Origin: Solen grandis
Lineage: Eukaryota > Mollusca > Bivalvia > Adapedonta > Solenidae
Assembly: GCA_021229015.1 (NCBI GenBank)
Contig: CM037792.1
Coordinates: 43,777,880 to 43,841,879 of the forward strand
Direction of reading: 5' to 3'
Length of the DNA: 64,000 nt
Shown here in pieces: positions 1-14,800 of the stretch. Under the pieces are notes generated by a model. It saw nothing but the letters and a program-made list of their open reading frames with translations. It had not been told where the DNA came from and did not search any database. The position numbers were made by a program, and so were the translations under genes. Positions within the stretch are counted from its first letter, which is position 1, and the number at the start of each line of letters is the position of its first letter.

Positions 1-133
1 GCTCCTCAGTGGTCTGGAAATGAGGATTTTGTAATTAAATTTGGTAAGGTTTAACTGTGGTTTTCTGCAGATCAGGCTTTATGTGGTACCTATTGAGTGC
101 GTCAAAATGAGTCTATATGAGGGAAAGGGTTAA
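1..133. mobile_element. partial copy of the TTAA MITE, cut by window start
   Basis: Positions 1-133 are the reverse complement of the left half of 61982-62223 (shared GATCAGGCTTTATGTGGTAC and GAGTGCGTCAAAATGAGTCT) and end GAGGGAAAGGGTTAA. Confidence 0.78.
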
Positions 134-3100
134 TTAAGCAATAATTTTGCATGAAAACTTTGTCTACACAAAAATTTGGAAGTATGTCATCTGAGATGTT
201 GGGGCTGTGAAGTATTGATTGCAACTTTAGACTGCCTATTGAGTGGCCGTGCCCTTGGTACTGTGGATATATCCTGTTCCTTGTGTTGTAATTGAGACAT
301 GCATTCTGTCAGCTGATAGTCTATCAGATTGTAATCTCGAGATATCGTCTCTTTCTCCTACCATGGCATGTTTAAGTTTTGTTTCCAGCAGTATACAGTA
401 GGCTATATAGGCAGTGACTGATTTACAAACTGATTGAAAACATGCATCCTAAATATATTGAAATTTTGAAGGTAAATTCATTATTTGAAACAAGAGGGTT
501 TTTTTCCTTAAAATATTTGTGAAGGGGAGATATACTATAGCTAGATTGCTGTATACCCATTATTTTTCTGTTATGTCACTTTAAATGTGAAAAAAGTATC
601 ATATGCTTCAATTAAAAATGAGACCAATATATATATATATAATCATGTAAGCAATGAGAAAAATACCTTAAAAATAAGCAGTATAATATTAATATAAAAG
701 CTTACCTCTAGTTATATCCATTATGCATTAAAATATTTATTATTTCATATTAAATAAAGTATCCTTCCAGTTTCTTGGTATCAACATTACATTGAAATTT
801 CCTGTCTGGATTAAAATCAATCATTTACGTGGTATTGTTTTTTCAATCAAACATTTCTCAACTTCTTCAAAGTCAGTGATATGGCCAGACAAGCAGAAGA
901 AGCAATAGGTCCTGAAACTGTCAGATCAATATATTATCACTGTTGGTACTTACATTGTATTTGACAATGACAAAAGCTTTCTACAGGTATTGTCAGTGTA
1001 GAACAGTAGTTCAATATGCCTACTCCGCAGTTTGTCAGGTCTGAGTTTCTCTGAAAATCATCAATACTCCACGAGGGTCCGTGAGTTTAAATACCCTACC
1101 AGGTATGGGCGGGCAGCAGGCTATATAGAGGAAGGGGTACATATATGGGTTTATGTTTGGTTGTGACAAATACGTGACTTCCACAGCAGGTGGGGGGCTT
1201 TATTGGTTATTGTCAGATCTTCATTGTTAATCATATAAATTGTCAAAATAGCTTTGTTTGGATAATTGTCTTTTTTTATTATTCTTTCTTTCACTCTGTT
1301 TTTGATATTGTAGCTATAAAGCTATATATTTCAAAATCGGAGAAGGGAGGTCTTTTTTATTTATTTTTTTTTTCTTGCAAGAGAAATAGTAATGATAGTT
1401 ATATTTGTTTGGTTCCACTAGTATTTATTTTTGTTTAAATCAGAAAAATCTTGGCTATATAAACCATCTCAGTGGTGCATTTGGGATTTGAAACAAGGTG
1501 ATCAGTTGAAAGGTCCAAAGTTGGAGACCCCTGAAGCTTGTAGTTGGACCTTCAATCACCTTTAAATAAGGAGAGTAACCAAGTTCATTGTTGAGAAAAA
1601 AAAAGTGATACAGTGTTATTTAAAAATGATTTTTGTAACAGGCAGAAAAAACACTTTATGTTCTAATAAGTTAGGTAATTGACTTGTGCTATATAAGTCA
1701 GGAAATTCTAGGAAGTTGTGTGGAAATAAAAAGGAAAAATATAAGAAGAGAACAAGGTTATTATATAGTACTGATTCTGTGCATTTGGAGTCAAGAATGT
1801 AGCGCTGTGAAATCTAATCAAACCATGTTGTCTGCAACATTTTTTTCCTTCAGGTCTGTTCCCTCCTCCCACCCACTGCTCTGATTACATGGTTTAAAAT
1901 GATGACATTTTATCTCTAACTTGAACGAGAATAACCTTCACTGCTAGCTACGGTTTATATAGCATGTAAGGAAGAATGTTTATATAAAAAAATTGCTTGA
2001 TCAGGCACTTTGTCATCTCAAAGGGTTAGAATTCATAATGATAATATATAACAATATAGGTCACTGATTTAAAGCATTGTTGGAACATTTTCTGTTACAC
2101 ACATTTACATTTAAATCATGGGCCTGTTAATTTTTGTTTGTCCCATTCTTTATCTAACATGCTAAGGGACCTTGTTATACTGCCAAGTTCCTGATCTCTA
2201 CAGTAGCGAGATGTCTGAAAACTTTGTAAATATTTTGATATAGAACGTGTCCTAGATATTGATAATGGACAAAGTTAAAGCTTCTGCCAGTGTTCTATAG
2301 GTAACAGGGTCAATTATAGATTGTAGGTGTATTGATTTAATTGCAGTTCAAGCAAGGATATTTTCTGATCTAAAAATAGATGATGACACCATTATGAGGA
2401 TATCCTTTCAGGCAGTTTAGGGGTCACCAGGGACTTGTGAATCATTTAATTGCGAAAATTGACAAAGGATAACAAAAGACACTTTAATTCAATTGTTTTA
2501 TTGATTAAATTTTCAAATTGAACAAGTAATAATTATAATGTGGTAAAATACTTGTAATAGTATGGATAAAACATAGGTCAATTTTTGAATATTTGTTGAG
2601 TTAAAGTACACTCTTTTATTGGTATTAGTCCATTTTGTCATACAGTAATTATTGATCTCCCATTTGATGATCTGTGAAGGGATTTTCCCCAATATTTGTT
2701 GAGGAATAAATAAGTAGTACATATTGGTTTAATGAGTCAGTAAGGGGACTTTTGAAACAACGTAGTTTGTAGGACTTAGGTAGCTTACCGTCAAAAACAA
2801 TATACAAAGGAATATTAAAATATTTCTGGTTAACATAAAACAAAGCAGCATGTTAAATTTGAATGCTTTATTTTTCGGCATAATCACCCTTCAATTCGAT
2901 GCATTTGTTCCAGCAATGCTCTAATTTAATAATGCCATCCCTGAAGAACTGTTCATCATCAAATTGCCCCCCCCCCCCCCCCCCAGTTCTGATTTAAGCC
3001 TTGGAAATAGGTAAAAATCAGAGGATGTAAAATTAATGGAATACAGGGGTAGGGGCAAGATATCAAATCCATTCTCAGTTGATGTAGGTACTGCAACTTG

Positions 3101-5684
3101 TTAGGTGTGGGCAGCTGCCATGTCCTAGAGCAAGAGGTTCTCCTCTCCATTTGTTTATAATTGTCTCCTTTGCTTAAACTCAGCTGTCCTATTTTTAATA
3201 CCAGAATATGAAAAGCATTCATCACCAAAGTATTCTTCATATGTTCATGAGGTTCCTTGGTTATGCTAACACCTTGAGGAAAGAAAAAAGGGTCAGGCCA
3301 GATACTTTTTGATGTACCCTCATACATGTTTGCCACTTACCTTCCTGTTCTGACTTAGTGTATACATGTGAAATGTTGCTATATATAGATTGAGTCATAC
3401 AGTATTGATTAGTAATATAGAATAGCATAATTTTTATCTTTGTTGTACTGGAATTAATTCTCTTATTTGACTCAAGCTATCCTTGCCTTCTTTTGCAATC
3501 TAATGACAGTAATGTTAATTCAGTGAATGGAAGAGGTATACATTAGAACAGCTATGTGTCAAACTTTGATGAGTCGAATTTCTCGCTGTGTCAAAGTCAA
3601 AAGAAAGTCCCAACTTTTCCCTTAAATATTCATAACAAAAATCCATGTATGAGTCAAATTTCAATGTGTCAAAGTTTTCAGTGTGTCAAATTTTTCAGTG
3701 TATCAAATTGTTTTTTGAGGTCTGTACATAATAATTTTAGTATATTTTACCATAAATAAGTCAAAGCCCTTTGGCTGTTTTCACAACTTTGATTGCGGGA
3801 TATTATATTCACACCTTTACAACTGCCTCAGTCCTGACAAAATTTACAGGGCCCGTTTCACTTAACTTAATACAAAAAAATCTTCGTAAGCATAAATTCA
3901 CAGATGTAATATAGTATTTTTCCCGTGATTTTTTCTTTACAAAAAGTGTTGTGTTTGTGTAATGTAATAGATTGGGTCATCTTTCTTCAAGAAAATGGGC
4001 CTCTGGTACCCAACCCAGGCATCTGGTTGCTAAAATCTTCAATAAACTGTGTACTCAATATCCATCTTGTATTTGAATTACATCAACATTTTTTTTGTTG
4101 GCATATCTTGCTGACAGCTCTTGTCTTAGAGTATATTTTGTTTCAAACACACCTGAAAGCAAGGGTATATATGTTTCATATAATACATGCACATTTGTAT
4201 AAGAATACATTAAGACCAAAGGTTGATGCAACAAAGACTTATCTAGGGTCCAAAGTTTTTCAGTTAGACTGTTGATATAGCCATACATACATGTAAGTCA
4301 GTCCTGATGTCTTCTTCAACTTCGAATTAATGAAGTTCTACTGTATGTGCAAAAGCAAACTGATGGTGTAAAATAAGTGTTGATTAGTCAAGAGCAGACC
4401 CAGATCACAGATTCCACACAGTCTGGATGCCAGAGGAAAATCCATTGTTTCATATACAACAAAATTTCAGTAAATAATATTAATGAAGTAATAAATTTGT
4501 ACATGAATATTTATTAGGTAAATAGTTAAATAAAGGGTACATATTGATGCAATTCAGTATGGAAATAAACTTAATGCACCAGTGGCTCTTATGCTCTGAA
4601 TACATGGACAGGTTTGTATTTTAGAATTGTAAAACTTGCTTACAGTGTCTATCAAATATGCTGAGTTTCTGATCTGTTGTGTTGATATAATCTTACAAAA
4701 GACATGCCTAGATTTTGTTCTGGAATATGACCACATAAGATGACATATCTGTGTATTCACACCTGCATGTGTATATCAAAATTAGAGGTATAGTGCACAA
4801 GCTTGACATTTATTTTCACACAAAATCCTACAAAATTGTACATTTTGTTTTATTGCTGTAGTCCAGTGACATGTTGAATTTGTAATAAATTGGAATTGAA
4901 AAAAGGTACTAAACAGGTATAAATTTATTGTACAGTTTGTTTCGTGGATGCATAATGCTCATTATAGCGAGAAATTTTGTAGGACTGCTTAAGATTGTGT
5001 TGATTAGTGTACTCGTACTTTGTCCTATGGAGCTTTTAATTCTTGGAGTAACCAAACACTTAAAAATCTAAATTGGTAAAAACGTATCTCCTGCACATCA
5101 TAAATTCTCACTTAAAATGCACTGATTTGCTTATATTCTCACTGCATGCAAACCGAAAATAGAGATCCACACATACAGCCTTATGGAAAGGTCACTGATA
5201 GAAACAAAAGTTTGCATTGGTAAAAAAAATCCCCACTATACTATAGGGAAACAAATAGGAGCGCTGCTTTGAGTTGCTTGTGGGTCCCAACAATGTTTTT
5301 AAGAGCATGTAAATGAACACTATTGAAAGACATTGATTCATCAATCTCAAGTTGAATACAGCAGGGGGTTAAAATCAGATTTTGCACTTGCCCTGGCCAG
5401 TATAAATTAGTGCAGGGCATCTCAAATTTTGGACAGGATAAGCAGGGTGAATGATAATTTGAGGAATTTTTCACCCCTGCACAGTCACCTGATGATTGAA
5501 AATCTATTGGTGGGAAGTTTACTAATCTATTACCACATGGAAGCTGCTAGTAATATTACCTTTATGACCAGGTGGATCTGGTGATATTGATCATTTTCTT
5601 GCATAGTTTGCATGTGGTAAAGACCTAGTTTGTGTTGACAAGCTTTAGTGTTGAAAATTCACCTTCCTCTTGTTCTGTTGACAG
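134..5684. other. 5' intron of the CUB-like gene, mostly without features
   Basis: Apart from the mariner remnant (2868-3340), AT-rich DNA with a short (AT)n at 629-641 and scattered GTGTCAAA words at 3557-3710. No exon that fits the phase of exon A was seen. Confidence 0.5.
2868..3340 (-). pseudogene. mariner-type transposase remnant
   Basis: On the minus strand, across several frames: a degenerate AAAHT (for DNAxAHT), ENGFDIL, SDFYLFPRLKSEL (3024-2984), an interrupting run of 18 C, then FFRDGIIKLEHCWNKCIELK and GDYAEK with stop at 2870-2868. These are catalytic-domain and C-terminal motifs of mariner transposases. Frameshifts make it dead. It lies in the 5' intron of the CUB-like gene. Confidence 0.75.
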
Positions 5685-5807
5685 GAACCAGCCTCCCTGA
5701 CGACGTGGTGGGATTACCGGATACCAAGAGTGTGACCTTGACCCTCAGTGTGACCAACTCCAGCCTCCCACAGAAGTTCACTGCAGTGTATCAGACCTAT
5801 GACCCAG
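5685..5807 (+). CDS. CUB-like gene, exon 'A' (first exon in window)
   Basis: The exon follows a pyrimidine-rich tract ending TTGACAG and is followed by GTAAAT. It is 123 nt, phase 1 in and phase 1 out, so it is symmetric. It reads ...VVGLPDTKSVTLTLSVTN..., then a sequon NSS, then FTAVYQTYDP. It is open in this frame and GC-rich compared with the flanks. The intron before it extends beyond the left window edge (at least 5.68 kb). Confidence 0.72.
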
Positions 5808-8800
5808 GTAAATAATCATTACCCAATGTTGGACATCTCCTTGATATGTCTGAAATATTTAATTGCTTCCTCCTAAGTTTCATTTAAGGGGAAGCAAACT
5901 GTAAGGTGAATCAACAGGCCTGATTCAGATCTACTTTAAGAAGAACAGTATAATTTTTTATGCTCACCGAAGGTGACGCATATAGTCGCCGCTTCGTTCG
6001 TCCGTCCTTCCGTCCGTCCGTCCGTCTCACTTTCCTTGTCCGGACTATTTCTCAGGAACTAACGGCTTGAATTCAACGAAACTTTATGGGAAGCTTTATT
6101 ACCAAGAGGAGATGTGCATATCCTCAGCATGACCCAGTTCCTAAATTTTTCAAAGAGTTATGGCCCATTGACTTTTCGGCCTATAGTACATATTGCATGA
6201 TTCTTGTCCGGGCTATTTCTCAGGAACTAATGGCTTGAATTCAACGAAACTTTATGGGAAGCTTTATTATCAAGAGGAGATGCGCATATCGTCAGCATGA
6301 CCCGGTTCCTAAATTTTTCAAAGAGTTATGGCCCATTGACTTTTCGGCCTATAGTACATATTGCATGATTCTTGTCCGGGCTATTTCTCAGGAACTAATG
6401 GCTTGAATTCAACGAAACTTTATGGGAAGCTTTATCACCAAGAGGAGATACGCATATCGTCGACATGACCTGGTTCCTCAATTTTTCAAAGAGTTATGAC
6501 CCCCCTTGACTTTTCGGCCTATAGTACATATTGCATGATTCTTGTCCGGGCTATTTCTCAGGAACTAATGGCTTGAATTCAATGAAACTTTATGGGAAGC
6601 TTTATCACCAAGAGTAGATACGCATATCGTCGGCATGACCTGGTTCCTCAATTTTTCACAGAGTTATGACCCCTTGACTTTTTGGCCAATAGTTCATGTT
6701 GCATGATTCTTGTCCGGGCTATTTCTCAGGAACTAATGGCTTGAATTCAATGAAACTTTATGGGAAGCTTTATTACCAAGAGTAGATACGCATATCGTTG
6801 ACGTGACCTGGTTCCTCAATTTTTAAGAGAGTTCTGGCCCCTACTACCATGTTGTTGACTGATATTCATGTCATTTGCCTAATTTAATATTAATAGATAT
6901 CATTTAAACAAAACCCCACAAAATTCAATATGCTAGTAATGTCAATCATAATCATGTCAGCTAATTGTTGTTTAGGCCATTAAACACTATTTCAAATATC
7001 CAGTCATATGTCAAGAGTGTTGGTTAACCTCTTTGATATGAGCACACATTGAAATGTATGACTTAATTTTCAGTAGTATAAAAACTTTAAAAAATCAATG
7101 AAAGATCTGATGAGTAACACGTATTATCATATTAAATAGTAAACTGTTACTAAGTCTCCAAATTAGAGTTGGTAAAACATCTCATCTGATGAGGAGAATA
7201 GATATGATTTAGGAATGGGGATTTCAACAGCTTTGAGCTGAAAGGTCCTAAGTAAAATTTTGGGGGTGGGGCCTGACCCCTGTGTGATCTTGGGGGACAC
7301 CAAAGTATTTACCATTTTATCTTCTGTCTCATCAAAAGGAACAAGAATATATAACATGGTTTACTGTTTAGAGAGTTAAGAGCTTTTTTTTACCTTTTTT
7401 TATGCTCACTGAAGGTGACGCATATAGTCGCCGCTTTGTCCGTCCGTTCGTTCGTTCGTCCGTCACACTTTCCTTGTCCGGACTATTTCTCAGGAATTAA
7501 CGGCTTGATTTCAACAAAACTTTTTATGTGTAGCTTTATTACCAAGAGAAGATGCGCATTACCTGGATTCTATACATGATAAGCATGTGCTGATCCCATT
7601 CCGGTCCTTAACATATCCTCCCACCCATTGACCAAGGCCTTATTTGTAACAATGACGTTCTTCGGGGAGCATCTGTCAGTTCTACTGACTTTCTTGTTAA
7701 TTATTAAAGCTAATTCATTGATAAAAACGGAATAACTTACAAAAAAATCAAAGTTTGTCCTGATTCAGAAATATAAGTGTTCTAAGAAATTATTGTTTAC
7801 AATAAAAAAAATGGTTTGTGTTAAAATGTAGTATCCAGCTGAATAGAACAGCCATACTATTTCAGTTGGACAGTTTTATTGAATTATCATCTTCTATATG
7901 ACTACATGAACAGATTGACAGTTTTTTATGCCCCCCATTGGGAGAGCATATCCGCTTTGTCTGTCCATCAGTTCTTCTGTCTGTCATAATTTTGTCCAGA
8001 GCATAACACAAAAACTATAAGAGGTATCAACATGAAACTTTATAGGTAGGTAGATCTCAATGAGGAGAAGTGCAGTTTACAAGAACCATAACTCAGTTTT
8101 GCATAATTTAGGAGTGATTGCCCTTTATTATTTTTCATACTTAAATTCTGTCCAGAGCTCATATAGTATATAATAAAGTACCTATCAAGTGACAAAGTGC
8201 ATATCGGGGAGCATCCACCAGTTCTATCGGCACTTGTACTGAATTTTCATCTTGTATATGTCCACATGGACAGACAGACAATTTAATTGGATTATCATCT
8301 TGTATATGACCACATGGACAGACAGACAATTTAATTGGATTATCATCTTGTATATGTCCACATGGACAGACAGACAATTTAATTGGATTATAAACTTGTA
8401 TATGTCCACATGGACAGACAGACAATTTAATTGGATTATCATCTTGTATATGTCCACATGGACAGACAGACAATTTAATTGGATTATCTTGTATATGTCC
8501 ACATGGACAGACAGACAATTTAATTGGATTATCATCTTGTATATGACCACATGGACAGACAGACAATTTAATTGGATTATCATCTTGTATATGTCCACAT
8601 GGACAGACAGACAATTTAACTGAATTATAATACTGTATATGACCACATGGACAGACAGACAGTTTAATTGGATTATAAACTTGTATATGACCACATGGAC
8701 AGACAATTTAATTGGATTATCATCTGTACAGACAGACAGTTTAATTGGATTATAAACTTGTATATGACCACATGGACAGACAATTTAATTGGATTATCAT

Positions 8801-11800
8801 CTTGTATATGTCCACATGGACAGACAGACAGTTTAATTGGATTATCATCTTGTATATGTCCACATGGACAGACAGACAGTTTAATTGGATTATAAACTTG
8901 TATATGACCACATGGACAGACAGACATTTAATTGGATTATCATCTTGTATATGTCCACATGGACAGACAGACAATTTAATTGGATCATAAACTTGTATAT
9001 GACCACATGGACAGACAATTTAATTGGATTATCATCTTGTATATGTCCACATGGACAGACAGACAATTTAATTGGATTATCATCTTGTATATGACCACAT
9101 GGACAGACAGACAATTTAACTGAATTATAATACTGTATATGACCACATGGACAGTTGGACAGATTTATTAGAAATCAAGATTATGTCTATCATCTTGTTT
9201 ACTTTCCTATTTTCACACATGTTCTTTTTACATCTATACTGTTTTGATATTTATATATTTAGTAGATGAACATAATTCTTTACAGTTTTTCCTACTTAAT
9301 CATACAATGAAATGCTTGCATTTTGTTCAAAATTCAAAAAATATATTGCATAAAATGAACAGTTTCTGTGATATCTTGATATGGAGAAAATATGGTGCCT
9401 ATATGACATGAGAGCATTATGGTCGGAACTTGTTGCGACGAATGATTACATACTGTTTTGTTTAGCTAAAAATATAAATGTATCCAGCAACACTGACTCT
9501 GATCCCTACTTAAAACATCATGTGTACTGTCAATCAAAAAGGAGGCGGTTTTATAATGTCAAGTCAAAGGCGAAGCTGTAGGCATACATGACAAACTGTA
9601 AATGTTATTGTTTAAATTTTAAATGTTATGAATTTATCACAGCACTCCAATCTACGTCACTTACTTACTTACTTTAAATTTAAAATGTAAACAATAACCA
9701 ATACATATCATATTTTATATCATGCTTTCATTTATCAAGTGTAACAGCCTACGCATGACAAAACATACATATGTTTGCTGTTGGTATGCTTAAGATAAAA
9801 CACTTTAGGAAGGTATCATGTCAGTGTTGATTTAAGTTGACTTTCAACAAGACATACTAGTGAATGCTTGAGATATTTTTGCAATGGTTGTAAGTTTAAC
9901 CCTTTTACCTCATGAATATTCATAAACAAATTAATCAATTTTCTGAACTTTAAATCTTTAAATGATAAATGAAACAAAGTTTTGTTTTCTATGCTGTGCA
10001 ACCTGATTTATGATATACTTTGAGCAAGCAGAAGAGAAGGAGCTGTGAGATCTGGGTTTGTTTTGTGTGCCAGGGCATCAAACCACATGTATATGAGGTA
10101 AAGGTTCAAATTGAACTTTCAGTTTGCAGTGGAACCTTCAGCACCAATGAAACAGTGTTTGCAAATCTCAGTCAGCCTTCTTCAAACCAGTTCCCGGTCT
10201 CCTGCTACGCCCGGCTGGTGTCCACCATCAGCATAAGTCAGCTGTACATCCTGAACCCGTACTATGGGGGGCTCGGTGCAGGGGCAGACAGCGTTCTCTT
10301 CATTGATGGAGGCTCCAGAAGGGGAACTGTGCTGGGTAGTGCAAACACCAGTAAGTTGGGCTATTTTTTTCTGTCTGAACTCATTTTTTACCTGCTTATG
10401 AATGATGGCACAAGATATGACCAAATGAATATTTAAACAATTTTAATTGGTAGAAAATTCCTATACTTTGGGGGGAAAAGTTATGCACAATACTTTGTTG
10501 AGATGAAACAAGCTGAAATTCATGCTTCCTACAAAAGATTGATAAAGTATTGTGACTGAATTACAGTTTCTTTGATGAGTATATGGTTTTTTAAATCACC
10601 TGAGCACAATGTGCTCATGGTGAGCTTTTGTGATCGCCTTTTGTCTGTCATCCGTCATCCATCGTGCGTGCGTCCGTCGTCAACAATTTCTTTAAACAAC
10701 ATCTCCTTCTAAACTACTCACTGGATTTTGATAAAACTTCACAGGAATGTTCATTATGGGGCCATTTACCAAAGTTGTTAAAATTATTTTGATTGGTCAA
10801 AAATCTAGGTCACAGGAGCTAAAAATAGATTTTAAAAATGAAAATTTAAAAAATCTTCTTCTCCGAAACCACAAGGCCTAGCCTTTTGATTTTTATACGC
10901 CGCCGGAGGCGGTCGTATATTGGCGTCATCTTCTCCGTCTGTCCGTCCGTCCGTACGTCCATATCTTGTGAACGCAACTCCTCCTACGTTTCTGAATGAA
11001 TCTTTTCAAAACTTGGTCAATGTCATTACTATAATGGGTAGATGTGCATGAAGTGGTGATTTTCCGGTTCATTGATTTTTAGCTCACCTGAGCCAGAGGC
11101 TCAAGGTGAGCTTTTGTGACCGGTCTTCGTCCGTCGTCCGTCCGTCCGTACGTCCATATCTTGTGAACGCAACTCCTCCTACGTTTCTGAATGAATCTTT
11201 TCAAAACTTGGTCAATGTCATTACTATAATGGGTAGATGTGCATGAAGTGGTGATTTTCCGGTTCATTGATTTTTAGCTCACCTGAGCCAGAGGCTCAAG
11301 GTGAGCTTTTGTGACCGGTCTTCGTCCGTCGTCCGTCCGTCCGTCGTCCGTCCGTCCGTCCGTCCGTCCGTCGTCCGTCCGTCCGTCGTCCGTCAACATT
11401 TTGCTTCAAACGACATCTCCTCCTTAACCGCTTGGTCAATTTTGATAAAACTTTACAGGGATGTTCCTTGGGTGGTCCCCTTTCAAAGTTGTTCAAAGAA
11501 TTGAATTCCATTTGGAATTCTGGTTGCCATGGCAACGGAAAGAAAAAACTTAAAATGTCTTCTTCTCCAAAACAACCAACTGAATTTCAAAATGTTTTGG
11601 CACAGATGTTCCTTTGGTAAGTGTCTACCAAGATTGTTCAAATTATTTGGATCCGTAAAAAAACATGGCCGCCAGGGGCGGGGCTTATTTGCCTTATATG
11701 TATATAGAGAAACCTTTAAACAACATCTCCTCTGAAACCACTGGACAGAATTTGATTAAACTTGGCAGGGATGATCCTTGGGTCAACCTTCACAAAAGTT

Positions 11801-14800
11801 GCTAAAATAAACTTGATCCATGTAGAACTCTGGTTGCCATGGCAACAAAAAGGGGAAAAAAATGAAAACTTTAAAAATCATCTTCTTCAAAACTACTGGC
11901 CAGATTTTAAAATAAATTGGTACAGATGTTCCTTGGGTCAACCTCTACCAAAGTTGCTAAAATTATTCCGATCCGTAAAAAAACATGGCCGCCAGGGGCG
12001 GGGCTTATTTGTCTTATATGTATATAGAGAAACCTTTAAACAACATCTCCTCTGAAACCACTGGACAGAATTTGATTAAAATTGGCAGGGATGATCCTTG
12101 GGTCAACCTTCACAAAAGTTGCTAAAATAAACTTGATCCATGTAGAACTCTGGTTGCCATGGCAACAAAAAGGAAAAAAAATGAAAACTTTAAAAATCAT
12201 CTTCTTCAAAACTACTGGCCAGATTTTAAAATAAATTGGTACAGATGTTCCTTGGGTCAACCTCTACCAAAGTTGCTAAAATTATTCCGATCTGTAAAAA
12301 AAACATGGCCGCCAGGGGCGGGGCTTATTTGCCTTATATGTATATAGAGAAACCTTTAAACAACATCTCCTCTGAAACCACTGGACAGAATTTGATTCAA
12401 ATTGGCAGGGATGATCCTTGGGTCAACCTTCACAAAAGTTGCTAAAATAAACTTGATCCATGTAGAACTCTGGTTGCCATGGCAACAAAAAAACAAGAAA
12501 AAAAGAAAACTTTAAAAGTCATCTTCTTCAAAACTACTGGCCAGATTTTAAAATAAATTGGTACAGATATTCCTTGGGCCAACCTCTACCAAAGTTGCTA
12601 AAATTATTCTGATCCGTAAAAAAACATGGCCGCCAGGGGCGGGGCTTATTTGCCTTATATGTACATAGAGAAACCTTTAAACAACATCTCCTCTGAAACC
12701 ACTGGACAGATTTAGATTAAACTTGGCAGGGATGATCCTTGGGTCAACCTTCACAAAAGCTGCTAAAATAAACTTGATCCATGTAGAACTCTGGTTGCCA
12801 TGGCAACAAAAAGAAAAAAAATATGAAAACTTTAAAAATCATCTTCTTCAAAACTGCTGGCCAGATTTTAAAATAAATTGGTACAGATGTTCCTTGGGTC
12901 AACCTATTTATCTCAGGTGAGCGATTTAGGGCCATCATGGGCCTCTTGTTACAAGATTTGTGTCCCTTTGAAACTTAGTCTCTGTAGCTGAATGATATTG
13001 CAGCCTTGTGAACGCAACTCCTCCTACATTTCTGAATGAATCTTTTTATAACTTGGTCAATGTCATTACAATAATGGGTAAATGTGCATGAAGTGGCGAT
13101 TTTATGGTTCATTGATTTTTAAAAGATTTATGTCCCTTTGAAACTTAGTCTCTGTAGCTGAATGATATTGCAGCCTTGTGAACGCAACTCCTCCTACATT
13201 TCTGAATGAATCTTTTCAAAACTTGGTCAGTGTCATTACTATAATGGGTAGATGTGCATGAAGTGGTGATTTTCCGGTTCATTGATTTTTGCAAGATTTG
13301 TGTCGCCTGAAACTTAGTCTTTTTAGCTGATTGATATTTCAGCTTTGTGAATGCAATTTCTTGTATGTTTCTGACCTAATCTTTTCAAAACTTGGGCAAT
13401 GTCATTACTATACTGGGTAGATATGCACAAAGCAGGGGCTTTGATGTTCATCAATATTTGCAATAGTTATGCCTTTCTAAACATGGTCTCTTTAAAACAC
13501 AACTCAAGTTTCTAAACAGGTAAAAGTGCATAAGGCAAGGATTTTCTGGTACAGTGATTTTTGCAAGAGTGATGGGGAGAAAGAAAAAAGGATTCAAATT
13601 GATACTGCTATTTGACCTACTGTCATATTGGAAGCATTTTTAGGGTTCTATCTCTGTTCAGCTAAATTAATTGGTCTTACAGACTTCATTATGAGCTTAT
13701 GCTTACAGAAATGTTAAAAGCAATAATTAAAAGACCCCTCTTGGTCTTTATATTTTGTGGCGGCGTATATTGTGGCATCACTGACACTCTTGTTGGTATG
13801 TAGCATGATCTTATGACTCTCTACCAAGATTGTACAAATTATGACCTTGGGTCAAAATTGGCCCCGCCCCGGGGTCATTGATTTAACATAGCTAATATAG
13901 AAAAACTTGAAAAAATCTTCTTCTCCGAAACCACAAGGCCTAGCCTTTTGATTTTTGGTATGTAGCATGATCTTATGACTCTCTACCAAGGTTGTTCAAA
14001 TAATGACCCTGGGGTCAAAATTGGCCCCGCCCCGGGGGTCATTTGATTTAACATAAGCTAATATAGAAAAAAACTTGAAAAATCTTATTCTCAGAAACCA
14101 CAAGGCATGGAGTTTAAATATTTGGTATGTAGCATGATCTTATGACTCTCTACCAAAATTGTTCAAATCATGGCCCTGGGGTCAAAATTGGCCCCGCCCC
14201 AGGGGTCATTTGTTTTAACATAGGCTAATATAGGAAAAAAAATTGAAAAATCTTCTTCTCAAAAACCACAAGGCCTGGAGTTTATATTTTTAGCTCACCT
14301 GAGCACGAAGTGCTCAAGGTGAGCTATTGTGATCACCTTTTGTCCGTCGTCCGTCGTCCGTGCGTGCGTGCGTGCGTGCGTCCGTCCGTCGTCAACAATT
14401 TGCTTTAAAGAACATCTCCTCCTGAACCGCTGAAGGGATTTTGACCAAACTTCACAGGAATCATCCTTATGATGCCCTCTATCAAAGTTGTACAAATTAT
14501 TCAGATTGGTTGAAAAAGTAGGTCACAGGAGCTAAAAATAGATTTTAAAAACTCAAACTTTGAAAATCTTCTTCTGCAAAACTGCAAGGCCTAGAGCTTA
14601 GATATTTGGTATGTAGCATCATCTTATGGGCCATTACCAAGATTGTGCAAATCATAGCCCTATGGTGATAAATGCCCCGCACCAGGGGTCACTTGTTTTT
14701 ACATTTTACATAGAGTTATATAGGAAAATCTTAAAAAATCTTCTTCTGTAAATCCATAAGGCCCAGAGCTTAGATATTTGGTATGTAGCATCATCTAATG

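Noticed and set aside
8159..9114. Frames of 69-160 codons with CPCGHIQ repeats on both strands
   Set aside because: A by-product of a 48-bp minisatellite without stop codons; both strands are open equally.
7859..9165. Possible CRISPR array
   Set aside because: Units are continuous tandem repeats without unique spacers, and the genome is eukaryotic.
10020..10436. 138-codon frame taken as one gene
   Set aside because: Only 10123-10350 is coding (exon B); the frame just runs on into MITE sequence at the left and intron at the right.
11301..11535. Arg/Asp/Gly-Thr repeat frames in the CCGTCC tract
   Set aside because: Translation of a microsatellite.
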